A stretch of 64,000 nucleotides of DNA from Geosiphon pyriformis (lineage: Eukaryota; Glomeromycota; Glomeromycetes; Archaeosporales; Geosiphonaceae): assembly GCA_016748015.1 (NCBI GenBank), contig JAAOMT010000193.1, forward strand, positions 386,858-450,857, in the 5' to 3' direction. Positions within the stretch are counted from its first letter, which is position 1, and every line of letters starts with the position of its first letter. Both the position numbers and the translations under genes were made by a program. Shown here one piece after another: positions 1 to 13,139 of this stretch. The notes below the pieces were generated by a model that worked only from the letters and a program-made list of their open reading frames with translations, did no database searches and was not told where the DNA came from.

Positions 1-1195
1 GTTTTTTTGTATAGTTTTTATTAATATAATATATATGATTTAAATAATTTTTGTTTGATTTATAAAAGTCTATATATAATAAGTAAAATTATTATTAATA
101 TATATATTAATAGTTTTCTTAAAATTTTAAGTATTTTTAAAATATTTAGTAAAACTTTTGTATTTTTTGTCAATTTAAATTTAAATATAAAAGTAGTAAT
201 AAATAGTTTGGTTTTTTCCATGTTAATAAAATTGTAAATTATTATTTAGTATTAAAATATATTTTATTTTTTAATAAAGTTTTAATATATTTAATATATT
301 TAATAATTTTGGTAATATTATTAAAACTATTAAAGTTTATAAAATAACAATTAAAAAAACAAATTATAGCAAACTTATAAACATAATAATTGAAAAATTA
401 AGCATAATAATTGGAAAAAATTGAAAAAAATTAACAATTATTATTGTAAAAATAGAAAAAATTTGATACAAGATTAAAAAACCAGTAAAAAAATAATTAA
501 TTTTATATTATTTAACAAGTTTTTTTATTTTATGATATTATTTATATTTATTACAATCTTAACACCAAACACACTTTTAACTAAATTATTATGAATTATT
601 TATTTAATATTATTTAGTAATTTTATTCAATTTTACAATATTAAAAACTAGTTTAGCAAAATCAATTTACATCACAAAATTATTTTTAATTAGCTTATTC
701 AAAAAATCATAGTTATAATTAATTAATTTGCAAAAATAACAGACGACAACTTCCAAATTAATTTACTATTTAACCAAAATACTTAATAATACCAAAAAAA
801 CACATATTTTAATAACTGCATTTTAAAAGATAAAGTTATAGCACAACATTAAAACTTTTTAACCAACATTATAATCTTACCAACAATACAACAACATTTA
901 AAAAAAAAACCATTACAGCAATGTATTTTAAAGCAACAATAGAAAGAAAAACTATTAAACTAAAATATTGACAAACCAATCCAAACTGTTATTGTATAGC
1001 AAAGATTATAAAAAAAAACTCCGGAAGAAATTAATAAATTCTTTTTTTGAAATTAATAATTAAAGTTCTTATTATAAAAACTCAAAAACTAAAAATTCTA
1101 AATTCATGACAATTTATTAAAGTACCAACCACTTGTGGTACTTTTAATAAACATTCAGAAAAAGCTCAGTGTTTAAATTTGAGAAGAAAAAAGAG
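1..1195. other. AT-rich region, no gene recognised
   Basis: Extremely AT-rich sequence with only short chance ORFs rich in I, K, N and L. I see no protein similarity, repeat family or RNA gene that I can support. Confidence 0.6.
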
Positions 1196-2790
1196 AAAAA
1201 CATTTATAGCACTAATTTGTTTAAAATAGTACAACTTTAATTTTTGAAGTTCTGATTAAATTGACGAAATCAGTAAGCACTTACTTAAATTCTTTGAATA
1301 TTTTAAACTAAGAAATTTTTGTAGGCAAAACACTGTTAATGTCGAACGTGAATTAGAACACGCTAAGACCGATAGGAGATGCGTGAAGCTAGAACCTTAG
1401 AGGAAAAAAGTGGACGAACATTGATGAAAAGGAGGCATGGATAGAAGAGAAGGAAGAGCTGGAAGAAGCAAAGGATTTAAAAAAGAGTAAAAATAGATGG
1501 GAGTTGCAGATGCAGAAACTCCAAAATAGTTGACAGAAAAACAGACAGATGACTTGAGCATTGGGGAAATGGAGTAGAGTAAAAACTATGTATCCATTTT
1601 ATTACTACTATGTTTCATTCATTTGACTAACTTGTGCTTATTCACGTCTGCCTCTTGCTTCCAAAATTCCTTTGCATTTTGGGACATAGAGTAATGTGTA
1701 CATGGCATAGAGTAGACATCATAATATGGTTTTCTTGCATTATGAATTTGTTGGTACAATAGACGAATCAATAACCCTCTCGACCGTCCTTGTAAACGCA
1801 TCCTGGATGTCTTGGTTGCTATCGGCGATTATTGAAGGTACGCCTGTCACATTCCCTGCCACTCTCGGATTGGATGACCTGCAGATGAATTTAATATAGT
1901 GAACACGTTTCTTCTCAAAAGTTCCAATCATGACCTTCCTATTACTATCACGAGTCGATGGCAGTTTGCCGTTCCACTCGTGTCCCCTTACCTGCTTCGG
2001 TAATCAATCCTGACCGCTTGAGCTTTGTCGAGATATCCCACTGGACAGAGTCTTACTCATCCAAAAAAAAAGGTTGACTGGAGGTCGATTTCGTGGAAGG
2101 AAACTGAGCTCATCATCGGTTGGTCGCCAGCCGTATTTTTGATCGCAGATCAGCAACTCGAAGAGACGAGATAACGAAGCAATTGAGACGGCTCACCATA
2201 ACAGAGCGGCGATGGTTCCGAACGAGTAACAATGTACGTCAAACAAGGCCAGGATGTCCACCAGTTGAACTAAAAACTGCCTTCTGGGATAGTAATGGGA
2301 AGGCCATGATTGGAACTTTTGAGAAGAAACGTGTTCACCATTATATTAAATTCATCCGCAGGTGGCATAGAATGTGATAGGCGTACCTTCAATAATCGCC
2401 GATAGCAAACAAGATATCCAGGATGCGATTACAAGAACGGTCGAGAGCCATTTCCTCAATGTCCGAGTCACGAAGTACCTGCCTATTTTTCTGTCAACGC
2501 AATTTGTAGTTTCTGCATCTGCAACCCCCACCTATTTTTACTCTTCTTTAGATCCTTCACTTCTTTTCCCATCTTTTCCTTCTCTTCTATCACCAATTCT
2601 TTTCTCTCAAATTCTTCTTCCTATACTCGGTCTTAGTGTAATAGTGTTTGTAACACACATAACTTTCTTTTCTTGTACAACTAAATTGTAATATATTAAA
2701 TCACTAATGACACGTGACCAACCACACGAATTTACATCTATTTTGCTTATAAAGTAATTTAAAGTTGTACTATTTTAAACAAATTCACTG
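1196..2790. repeat. 1.6-kb imperfect inverted repeat (foldback-like)
   Basis: The left arm (about 1196-1948) is the diverged reverse complement of the right arm (about 2288-2790), around a 340-bp centre (1949-2287). Matching blocks are AGTACAACTTTAA near 1228 against TTAAAGTTGTACT near 2760, the GAAACTCC/TGCAGATGCAG block near 1510 against 2510, and a stretch near 1780-1945 against 2290-2450. The last block encodes the same peptide start, MIGTFEKKRVH, on the minus strand at left and the plus strand at right, followed by GVPSIIADS. The left arm has about 195 bp (1577-1770) with no partner. GC is clearly above the flanks. It may be a foldback transposon, or an inverted duplication of a decayed gene. 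I do not recognise the peptide. Confidence 0.7.
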
Positions 2791-3754
2791 ATATTTATTT
2801 CATTTAGCATTTAAAAAATACATTCTTTTTGAACTTTAATAAAATTTTTAATTTAACAAAATTATTAATAATTTTATTTAATTAATAATCTAATTTATAT
2901 AATAAACAAATATAATTAAATTTACAAAAGGCTTAAGTATTCTTAATTTACAAAAAACAAATCTAAATGTAAGGTTTTTTGCAATCTTGTGATTCAAAAA
3001 ACTGTTTTAAATAAGCAGTTGGTTTATTTAATAATAGTAGTTTTGGTTTTGATTGTCTATTATTATACATAATTTAGTTTTATAATTAATAAATTTTTAA
3101 TAAAATAAAATAATTTAGTTTATAGATGTTTTAAGTTAAAATTAACTTACTTAGAAATTTTTTAATTGTTTTTTGGTAAGTATAATAAAATTATTTAAAA
3201 AGTTTAAGATTATTATAAATAATATTAAAAGTAATTTATTTTTTACAACTTAAATAATAAGATATATAATATATTATTATTTATTTTAATTAAAACTATA
3301 ATAATTGTTTTAGTTTTAAAATATATTTTTGTATAATAATTATATAATATTTTTATAAATAGTTTTATTATAATTAATATTTAATATTTTAACAAATTTA
3401 ATATGTTTAATTTTAAAATAATTATTAAAAAAAATATAAAATAAATAATATTATTTAATATAAAATATTTTTTATAAATTTAATTAAAATTAAAATATAT
3501 TTTAATATTTTAAACAATAAAATAATAAATTATATAATTAATATAACTTGTTTTTTAAATTATATTTTACTTTATAAAATTTTATATTGTTTTTTTATAA
3601 GCACTATAATATAATTACTTTTAATAATATTTGATATTTTGTGTAAAATTTATGTAAAATTTTTAATTATATTAAATAAAAAATTAAATTTGTTAAAAAT
3701 ATTTTAAATAAAAATTTGGTTTTTTTATTATTAATATTTTACAAATGAAATTCA
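2791..3754. other. AT-rich region, no gene recognised
   Basis: Almost pure A/T with homopolymer runs. No coding or repeat structure that I can support. Confidence 0.6.
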
Positions 3755-4140
3755 ACTGCTATCTAATATATAAAACCAAATTAAGTGACTTAAATAAATA
3801 CAGTTTATGCTTTTACTATATATAGTCAATTACTTAGACCAGATAAAATAACACTAAATATCTATATTAATATATGTAACTCCACTTAAACCAGAAAAAA
3901 AAAGCACAGTTTATATCTATTAAAACTAATTACAAAAGATTTACTATATCAAGGAATTAAACTATCTTATTTGATAATATAAATACTATACTACAAAATA
4001 AATTTGAAATTAAATTACTATTTTTGACCAATTTAGCTTTTTCTATATTTACTTTATATTTAAATTTCATAAGTCATATCTTAATACAATACAATTTTAC
4101 TAAATGTTCTACATATTCAACAATAATAGAAACAGCTTTT
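3755..4140 (-). pseudogene. Probable LINE C-terminal fragment
   Basis: Read on the minus strand, this stretch gives a broken frame with segments such as AVSIIVEYVEHLVKL and KVNIEKAKLV, followed by SNLISNLFCSIVF. The pattern resembles the region after RNase H in LINE polyproteins of AM fungi as I remember them. In-frame stops are frequent. The fragment has no visible RT motif, so the call rests on a faint resemblance. Confidence 0.35.
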
Positions 4141-4249
4141 ATCTTTTTATTAAAAATTATGACAGTATTTTTATACTAGTTTTTTAACACAAATCTTTTG
4201 TAAATTGCCATATATAACTTTATATTTAATAAATATTAAGATAGAAATA

Positions 4250-5013
4250 TTGTTGTAATACTATAAAATAAATCAGAAAAAACATATATTATTGAACTCA
4301 ATAAAAAGATAATACAGATAATATTTCTATTTTTGATTAAAATAGTTCAATTAATATTAATAAAAACAAAAAAAAATTAAAAATAATAATATGAAGAATA
4401 AATAGGTTTAAATTAACAAAAAAAATAGAGTTAATAATTAATATAGCAAAAAAAAATCATTAATCAGGAATAAATTATCTCTATCTATTAATTGATTTTT
4501 ATTCTATTTTATAACTAATATATATTAACTATATATAAAAAAGTAAAAAATCAACTCCAATTGTTTAAAGTAGAACCTATTATTTGCAAATCAGAAAAAA
4601 TTGCAATTATTAATCTGTATCTGCCAGCCAAAAACCATAAACATATTAGGATTTTAATTTACAATATTATCAAAGATCTAATAAAATTACTAATTAGAAT
4701 TATTATTAAATACTTAAATATTAAAGTTGAAAATCAACTAATCACTATTTTAGATTTTTTACAACTTTGTAAATATGTAAACATTATATTACAGATCATT
4801 TATAAACAAGAAAAATACTATTTGTTATAATCAAAACAATTGAAGCAAATAAACTTAGAAAATTTAGATTCACTATAACATATGCAAATTAAGTTGCTAT
4901 TTAACAATTTTATTAATATTTTTACAAGTAAAAATAAATTTGGCAAAACTGATATTATCTAATACCAGATTAAAATTAAAGATACAATACTAATTAAACA
5001 AAAACCATACTGA
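4250..5013 (+). pseudogene. Element E, piece 1: dUTPase C-terminus and second barrel relic
   Basis: From about 4255 the sequence follows element B 28565 onward: a decayed 'LQNxSEKxYIIE' dUTPase segment, then at 4561-4830 a readable frame containing EKIAIINLYLPAKNHKHIRI. The matching region of B reads EKIGLINLYIPAKSLKHIKI. The piece ends exactly where the B LTR begins. Confidence 0.7.
5010..5013. repeat. Target site duplication of element B (left copy)
   Basis: CTGA directly before the B 5' LTR, against TTGA at 33465-33468 directly after the B 3' LTR. The single difference is a C/T change. Confidence 0.6.
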
Positions 5014-5841
5014 TGTTACTCATAAATAAAACATATAAAAGAAAATAGTAAAAAAACAGATAGACCAATAGAAAAGTAGTTAATATGTAAGCACATTGCT
5101 CAGCAATGTAGAGAAATATCAAAAATTATAATATATTGATTAACAATATAGAGCAATATTAGAAAATTAAGACATATTGCTCAAAAAATTATAACATATT
5201 ACTTGGCAATATAAACAATCTTATAAAACCTAAATTATGTATATATAGCAAAAGCATTAAAAGCAGAAAAAAGAGAAAAATTACCAATACTTCTTTATTG
5301 CCACATCTCTATTAGAATTATCAATATCAATAAATAATTATTCACTATTTAAATCACTTTCTTCACTATTAGCACTTCATGTTGATAGTATTGAATACTT
5401 GAACACACTGAAACAATAGCTCTTGATCATGACTATTAACAAGATACTAACTTTATTGTCTTAACTTATATTTTATTTTCTTTAAATTTTTTTTTGTATT
5501 TTATTTTTTGTTGTTTACTAATTGATTAAGGATTAAGCATTGAGTTATTGATATCAAAAATTGCTTGGTAAAAGACTTCTGCAAGAGAGTAGATACTTGA
5601 ATTTAAGGATTACTTATCAGAAAATTACTGGCCACTATGCTGAAAAAGAAATTTGATGGAATTACAATTCTGAAAAACTACTGATAAAACAATCATTAAA
5701 TCTCTGTTTATTATACAAAGAACTCTAACCCAAAACCTTCAGATAACCAAAACCTTTATATATTATCAACCATATTAGTTATTGAATACCAAGTAATGGA
5801 TTTGTTATTTAATTTAAGACTCCAAATAATCACTTGTAATA
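5014..5841 (+). repeat. Element B 5' LTR
   Basis: Starts TGTTACTCATAAATA and ends TTGTAATA (from TAACA). It is alignable over its length with 32677-33464. The U3 part (about 5090-5225) holds near-tandem units containing ACATTGCTCAGCAATGTAG. A TATATATAGC box lies near 5240. The end matches the LTR ends of A. Confidence 0.85.
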
Positions 5842-5843
5842 TT

Positions 5844-5858
5844 TGGTGCTTTTTGTGA
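5844..5858 (+). promoter_or_regulatory. Primer-binding site of element B
   Basis: TGGTGCTTTTTGTGA begins two bases after the LTR. The same site in A reads TGGTGCTTCCTGTGA, which would pair with a tRNA whose 3' end is GGAAGCACCA. I did not identify the tRNA. Confidence 0.5.
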
Positions 5859-5899
5859 GATATAATCTTACAGAAAACTAGCATCAATAACAATTATTC

Positions 5900-8000
5900 A
5901 AAAGTAACAGAATTAGAAAAAAGAAGAACAAACCATCTAAGATTCACCAAATTTTTATTTCAACATTACTGTCAACACTTAGGATTAACTAACAACCAAC
6001 TATTAGCAAAATCAGCCTTTAATTTCTATGTCAATGAGAAAATTTTATATTTGCTAAGAGTACCAGTAGAAACTGACTTAGGAAGAGAAAATTTCTACAA
6101 TAAAATAATTCAAAATACCAGCCTATTAGTAAATTATAATTTCAAGGCAATTTTTATTGAAATCAATAGAAAAATTGAAAATCACACTTAGCAAAAATAC
6201 CCAATCACCTATGTAAACATAGACAAAAGAAAACTACAAACACCAGCAGTAATATTTTAAAGAATACAACCACTTACTTGAAAGAAAACAAAAGTAGAAT
6301 TACCAACCAACTTATTATATTACTATATACTTGGAAGCACTATCAACATTTTATCACCAGATACATTCACTTCAAATGCAAAACCACAATTAGTCTAACT
6401 CTTATTTCAAAGTAAACAAAAGAAAGCAGAGTTATTAGGAATCTATAGCAATTATTTTGAAAGATTTAAATCACAATTACTGACACCATCAGAATTTTGA
6501 TCCTTACCACCTTAACCAGATTTCAGAATCACCAGTTCTTGAAAAAGAACCAATTCAGAAGAAAAGGAGGAGGAAAATCAAGAATTTAATTACCAAGACC
6601 CAATCTCAGAAAACCTGGAAAATCAAACTCTAATTGATCAAACTCAACAAAATCAAAACAATCCAAACCCTGACATTGTTAATCAGCAAAACTTACTTCT
6701 AGAACTTGTAATAGATCTATCACCAGTTGCTGCATCACTACAACAGCCAATACAATACCAGCAACAATTACAACAGCCATCCCAACAACTATTAATTGTA
6801 CCAATAGCATTTGCTCTAATTGTCAAACTTGAGAAATTTACTGGCAAAGAGAACAATGCTCAAATATGGCTTAACAATATAAGAAAAATCATTGCAATTA
6901 ATGAATAAAACAATACTAGAGCCCTTCAAGCCATTCCATATTTCTTACAGGATACTACCAATTCCTGGTATTAGAGTTTAGTTTAGAAATCTCAAACTTT
7001 TAATGCATTCAAATAAGAATTCCTAAGATATTTTAGCAACAATAATAGTATCAACTGCCTAACCAATACATTTATCATTATTAAACAAGGAGATACCAAA
7101 GCAATCACTACTTACTTGGGAGGCTTTCACAAGAATCTACACCAAATTCAGATAATACAAGTTGATTATTTTACAGTGCCACAAATCTTGAATCAATTTA
7201 TCAAAGGCCTACACAGTAGTATCCTCTAATATATATGTTTATTGCATCCAGCAAATCTTTAAGCCACAGTTACAAACACCTGAGATTTTGAGACAGCTAA
7301 ATTAGAAGCCAATTATGCCCAAGCTGTAAATTTAGTAATGAATGGATTATCTGACTTGAATTCTAAACTAAAACAATTCAGTAATTCAATCAATCAAAAA
7401 CTTAAAGGATACTTAGCTAACAATCCAGCAATTTATCAATTTTCACAACAACAAAATAATCAAGAAAATACAAATTACTCCCAAAATCAGATGTGTTCAG
7501 TATTATCAAGTGATCAATTATGGCAACAAAATATGCATGTTTACTACAATTGTGGTAAACAAAGTCATATCTGGACTAACTGCTAAGTTTATAATAATAA
7601 TTCACAATCAGGAAATCAGTATTAAAATTCTAATTGTCTGTTTTTAATTCCAAAATATCAATCAAACTTAGAATTATACCAACTGAATTACTTACTAATA
7701 ACACAACAGCCAATATACACACCTCTAATTTATCATCCATCAAATCCCATAATTTATTAACCACTGTAGCCATAAATAATTTATTAAAACTCATTAATTC
7801 AAACACCATTATTAAACTCAGCTCATTTGACATCAAAAAATCAAATACCAAAAGTCACTTATTCTCAACAAAACTGGAGATTAGTGATAGTTATGCATCA
7901 ACTAATCTCCAGTTTATTAAACCAACCATCAGGATCTTGTCAGTAGAGCTCGGGAATTGAGTACACCCAAAACCTGAATTTTCAGAACTATTTAAGTCTA
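5900..8000 (+). pseudogene. Element B Gag (decayed)
   Basis: Structural Gag protein of a gypsy element, forming the particle in which reverse transcription occurs. The capsid part (about 6830-7330) contains IWLNNIRKIIAIN and FLRYFSNNNSINCL, matching A on its minus strand near 16500 and D near 39780. The zinc knuckle near 7540-7585 reads VYYNCGKQSHIWTNC, so the first cysteine of CX2CX4HX4C is now tyrosine (G to A). Interdomain segment 7634-7960 (start SVFNSKISIKLR) is homologous to 15899-15477 of A. Several in-frame TAG/TAA stops break the frame. Confidence 0.75.
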
Positions 8001-8169
8001 CTGGTTACCCCAAAAGACACCTTATTCAACAATCTAGAATGCATTCTAAAACAAATAATTAACAGCAATATATTTCTAGTCACTATTACCAATGACAAAT
8101 TATTAGCAGCAATTTTTTTCTTTGAAATTGAGGAACCAACTGAAGTACCTCTTTTTAATAAAGCTGCCC

Positions 8170-8527
8170 TTAATATAAAACTCATTACCATAATGTACAC
8201 TAATGCCAAAGCTAATGGTCAGTCTATCAAGCTGATTCTTGATAGTGGATCAGCAAGCAACATAATTACATGACAACTCATAGAGCAATTAGGTCACTGA
8301 GTTGATCATACTGCCAGTGCCCAAATTATTATAGCTGATGGAGCAACCAAAACTTTTATTGGTGAAATTAATGACTTTCCTTTTGAAGTTAATGGCATAA
8401 TTATACCTATTAAAGTCTTAATTATGGAAGCCATTCAATACCAAACTCTTATTGGTAATAACTGGCTGACTAAAGCAAATGCTGTACTTAATTGAACCAC
8501 CCAAAAATTGCAATTCAGCCAGAATAG
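8170..8527 (+). pseudogene. Element B retropepsin, first part
   Basis: Aspartic protease that would cut the Gag-Pol polyprotein. The frame contains SIKLILDSGSASNIIT followed by a TGA, then ADGATKTFIGEINDFPFEV and TLIGNNWLTKANAVLN. The catalytic DSG is intact. It breaks at 8527 where element A is inserted and resumes at 18568, matching D 41100-41240 on both sides. Confidence 0.8.
8524..8527. repeat. Target site duplication of element A (left copy)
   Basis: ATAG before the A LTR, against ATAA at 18568-18571 after the other LTR. One mismatch of the G-to-A type. Confidence 0.45.
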
Positions 8528-9404
8528 TGTTACAGATGATTATTTGGGATTTCAAAGCAAATAACAAACCTATAATTTGGTACTCAATTGATATACTGAT
8601 GGTGGTTTTTGAAGATTGTTTGTATTTGAAGGTTTCCATGATCTGAAGATTTTGGTTGAGTCTTTTGTATAATGGATAAAGATCCAAGTGTTGTTTTATC
8701 TGTCATTTCTTGGAATCACAATTCCATCAAATTTCTTTTTCAGCATAATGGCTGGTAATCTTTCTGGTAAGCTATTCTTAAATTTATGAGTTCTCTACCC
8801 TTATTTTACAGGTTTTTTACCAGTCCCTATAATGTCTATAACTCAGCATTTTTTAATCCTTAGTCAATTAGTAAAACAAAAAGAAATATCAAAAGAAAAT
8901 AAAAAAAAATAAAAATAAAAAAAAATAAAAAAATAAGCCAAGACAATAGATGTTAGTATTCCATCAATAGTCACAATCAAGAGCTATTGTTCCAGTGTGA
9001 TTAAGTATCAGTTACTATTAATATGAAGCATTAATAGTGGAGAATAGATTGAGATAGTGAATAATTATTTATTGATATTTGTGAATGAAAAAGTTGCTTA
9101 GATCAAATCTAAACTGAAAGGTCTGTCTTTTCTACTTTTAACACTACTGCTATATATACATAATTGAGATTTCTCAATTCCTCAATTTTTCACACCAGGA
9201 ATCCTAAAATTTCTGGAATTCTGCAATTCTTTTTGAGAGAAATCTTGAAATTTTGGAATCTTGTGATTCCTTGTATAAGAATTCTGAAATTTCTGGAATC
9301 TTGCAATTCTCTTTAAGAGGAATTTTGAAATTCCATATTTACTACAGCTACTTCTGTTTGGCTAATTTATATGCTAATATACTTCCTATATTTTATAAAT
9401 AACA
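8528..9404 (-). repeat. Element A 3' LTR
   Basis: Bounded by TGTTACAG at 8528 and AATAACA at 9404 on the plus strand, and aligned with 17698-18567. Its U3 (about 9180-9340) has repeated units of the type GGAATTCTGAAATTTC and CTTGCAATTC. An A-rich tract lies at 8878-8935. On the minus strand a purine-rich run ending GGGAATAA precedes the LTR. Confidence 0.88.
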
Positions 9405-9409
9405 TTATT

Positions 9410-10110
9410 CCCTTCTTTTTAATATTGAGCTTTGTTGAGATTTCTTAATTCTAATTCTCCATTTTTGAGTATTTTTTGAACTTTTTTTTCGAAAATTACT
9501 TGTGTTATCTTGTTCTGTAATTCTTTAAATTGGGCATTGATTATTTTTTCTATTTGGTTAACAGTAATAAAATTCATTGCTAGATTAAGTAAAATTTCAG
9601 GTTGGTCTTGGAATCCAATTTGTAATTAATAGATGACTTATGCTTGTGTGGCTAGATTGTTCTTCTTCACAAATTGTTCAAGTTGTTGTAATATCTTTGG
9701 ATCAAATAATTGTTTTGTCTTATTCATATATAAGTTTCGAATATTTAAATGTTGTTCCAAGTAGAAATAACAAAAGTTTCTTAGAAATTATTGTATTTAC
9801 CACTTCCAAGTTTCTTTAGTCACTTTTTGATATGAAGTGACACTTGTTGGCTCTTCTATTGCTAATTTTACTTTTAGAATTATTTTGTCAATGGTGCTTT
9901 CTGGTTTTTTCTGTACTTTGTATTGGCATATTTTTCTGGTATTTTAGTATTGAATGGTTTGTTGATTGATAGTAATTTCTATATTCTGTTGTTAAATCGG
10001 TTGGAAGAGTTGTTGTGTCAGTATGTGTATGTTGTCAGTAATTTCCATTTTTTTTTGTTGTCTTTGTTGGATATATCATGTTTTTTTATACTCTTTTGGT
10101 TATTTAATTT
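9410..10110 (-). pseudogene. Element A 3' ORF after integrase
   Basis: On the minus strand, after the integrase, a frame with stops contains LEQHLNIRNLYMNK, then LFDPKILQQLEQFVKKNN and NAQFKELQNKITQ. The 3' ORF of element D (45562-46230) reads LEKHLNIQILYSKN, VFDKTTIQLLEPFIRKTN and NSQFQELQQQINN in the same order. I see no signal peptide or membrane segment, and no known family comes to mind. It occupies the position of env in retroviruses. Confidence 0.6.
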
Positions 10111-10159
10111 GATGTGTTTGGTTTGATGATTATGATTGGTTCCAAATCTCATGGAATTT

Positions 10160-11260
10160 TATCTGGTTGGACTAGTATTCTTTGTACTTCTAATTGTGGA
10201 ATATGACTGGTAGATGATAACACTATATGGTAATATAGTTTTAATTAATTACTATGTGCTACTTTGGTTAAGATTTTGTTGTTCAACTTTAATTTATAAG
10301 CTCTATTTCCTAGAATTTTTTCTATGTAAAATGGTCCATTCTATTTGAGATCAAATTTTTCATTCCATTGTTTTTTCACTTTGGTATAATATAAAAGTAC
10401 TTTGTTTTCAATCTTGAATTCAACTGGTTTATTTGGTAGTTGGTTATTGTGTCTTTCTTTTTGTTTTTTTTGTGACTTTTGGATGTTATCAGCTGCTTTT
10501 TACTATTTGTTTTCTAGTGTTTCTATTAAGTCATATGTTTTTTTTAACAATGTTTTTTGGAAATTCTCTTCTGTTATTGGTTCTGTTAAATATGTTTTGA
10601 CTTTTATCTTAACTGGTAATATTGCTGTTCTACTATATACTAATTTAAATAGTGTTGCTTGTGTAATGTCTTGCTTCATTGTCCTGTAAGCAAATAATAT
10701 TAATGATATGAACAAATCTCATTTGTTCTGGTTTTTTTGGCTGATCTTGGCAATTGCTTTACACAATGTTCTGTTAAATTTTTCAACTAACCCATTTGTT
10801 TGTGGATAGTATGGTAATGATAATAGTCTTTTTATCCCAAATCTTTGACTTAATTCTGTCAATGTTCTATTTACAAAGTGAGTTTCTTGATTTGATAATA
10901 GTTCTTTTGGACATCTGTATTAACAGATCAAATCTTAATAAATAAATTTGGCAACAAATTCTGCATCTGCTCTTTGAATGGCTTTTGCTTCTAACCATTT
11001 TGTGAGATAATTCATGACTATTGCAATATATCTGTTGCTTCTGTTGGTGATTGTTAATGGTTTGATTAAGTCAATTCCAATGTGATTGAATGGTTGTCTT
11101 ATTTTGATTGGTCTTAATAATTCATTGGGTTTTGTTCCTTCTCTCCTTTGACAAGCATTACAATTTTTAATATATTGGATGATATCTGGATATATTGATG
11201 GCTAATAGTATTTTTTTCTAATTTTTTCTATGGTTGCTTCTTTATGAAAATGTTCTGCTG
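10160..11260 (-). pseudogene. Element A integrase (decayed)
   Basis: The minus strand reads PDIIQYIKNCNACQRREG (end of the HHCC zinc domain), then FNHIGIDLIKPLTI with the first catalytic Asp, KELLSNQETHFVN where the second Asp is now Asn, and PYYPQTNGLVEKFNRTL with the catalytic Glu. The C-terminal GPF/Y-type segment near 10330-10280 contains NGPFYIEKILGNRAYKL. It would insert the cDNA into the genome. The D-to-N change and several stops make it inactive as written. Confidence 0.8.
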
Positions 11261-11499
11261 TTGGATTTGAATACATGTTGAATAATATTGTCTCTTTTTC
11301 TGATTCTGTAATTACTCTTGTTGATTGATCTGGATTTTTTTTGTTTTTTTGATAAAGCATATTTTAATAGTTAATAAAATATTTTGATTGTTGTTTTATG
11401 TTGTTTTGTTTTTTTTGAGATAATTTCTCCTTAAACAATTGAGTATTTATATAATGTTAGAGTTGTTAGTATTTTTGTATATTCATCTTTTTGTTATAT

Positions 11500-13010
11500 T
11501 TTTGGGTTGAAATGTTTTTAGATTTGTCTTATTCGCAACAAACCATCAGCATTTCTGTTTTTTTTTCCTTTTTTGTAATGTACTGTATAATTAAATAGTA
11601 AAAGTTTTATTTTCTATCTAGCATGATGATCATCTCCAAATTTTTGCTTCTGAATTAAAGTCAATTCTTTGTGATCAGTATATATATTAAACTTTTGACT
11701 CAAATATTCTTTCTATTTGATGACAGCCCAATAAATAGCTAAGTATTCTAGTGCTAAAATTCCATAGTTTTTTTCAGCTGGACTTAAGCTTCTGCTGGCA
11801 TAAGCTATTAGGTGTTCTTATCTATTCAGTTTTTTCTGAGATAGTACTACTTCCAATGCTTGACCTAACACATCTGTTGTAATTATGAATGGTTTGTTGT
11901 GATCTGGATAAATTAATACTGAGACTTGAATAAGCTTTTTTCTCAGTGTTTTGAAAGCTTTTTGTTAAGTTTCAGTTCATTCATATTCGGTGTTCTTTGT
12001 TTGGAGTTGGTGTAATAGTTGAGCTATTTTGGAAAAGTCTTTGATAAAATGGCAGTAATATCTTACAAATCCCAAAATGCTTATAATTCAGTCAAGTTGA
12101 TGAGTACTGGAAAGTTCTTGACTATTTCAATTTTGTCTGAATCTGTTTTGATTCCATTTTTGCTTACAACATATCCCAAGAATTTTAATTTTGTTTTGCC
12201 AAAGAAGCATTTGTTGGCATTTAACTTTAGTTCTGCTCTTCTTAGTCTTTCAAATACTTGTTAAAGATGATGCAAATGATCATCAAATGTCTTAGAGAAC
12301 ACATTGGTGTTATCTAAATACATGACAACTGATTTCTATAGCAGTCTGATATAAACAATTTCCATAAGTCATTGAAATATAGCAAAAACATTTATCAAAC
12401 CAAATGGCATAACTTCAAATTTGAAATTTTCTTCTTGAGTTGTAAAAGCCATTTTTTTTTATCTTCTGGTTTTATGACTACTTACCAGTAACCACTATCT
12501 AAGTCTAATGTTAAGAACTATTTGTTTCCTCCAAAAGCATCAAACAGTTTTTGGATCTTTGGAGTCGGGTAGCTATCTCTTTTTGTTACTCCATTTAGCT
12601 TTTGGTAATCCACACAAAAGTGAATTTTCTCATTTTTCTTACAGACTAATATCACTAATAATGACTATAGACTTATTGATAACTGAATTAGCCCATTGTC
12701 AAACATCCAATTGATTTCTTGACAAATGATTTTATGGCTGACTGGTGGTATTTGGTATGCTCTTTGTTTGATTGGCATCATATCTCCAGTTTTTATCTTA
12801 TGCTGGATTATGTTGGCTCTGCCAAATTTGTTTTTACTGGCAAAGATGTTATTGAAATTGTTGAGTAACATTTTAAGCTACATATGTTATAGTAAGTTTA
12901 TATTTCCCAAATTCATCTGTTCTAATTGTTTTGGTTGGAGCAGATAACATTCTTCTTATCTGTATATTGTTTAAGATGTAATATCTACATATCTACACAA
13001 TTGTGGAAAG
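11500..13010 (-). pseudogene. Element A reverse transcriptase-RNase H (decayed)
   Basis: The minus strand encodes the gypsy RT. The N-terminal part near 12870-12665 has MLLNNFNNIFASKNKFG. The palm motif near 12340-12318 reads VVMYLDNTNVF, with Asn in place of the second Asp of YxDD. The RNase H part follows near 11900-11640. Stops and frame breaks occur along the length. Confidence 0.8.
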
Positions 13011-13139
13011 TCTGGAATAATGTTTGGCAGTTGGTCTTTAATTTCAGTGGTTAAATATCCAAGATGATTCCTTCTGGTATCTTGATGATGTTTTTTGTGT
13101 TGTTATAAATAGAAATTTTAATGTAACTATAGTTCTTGG

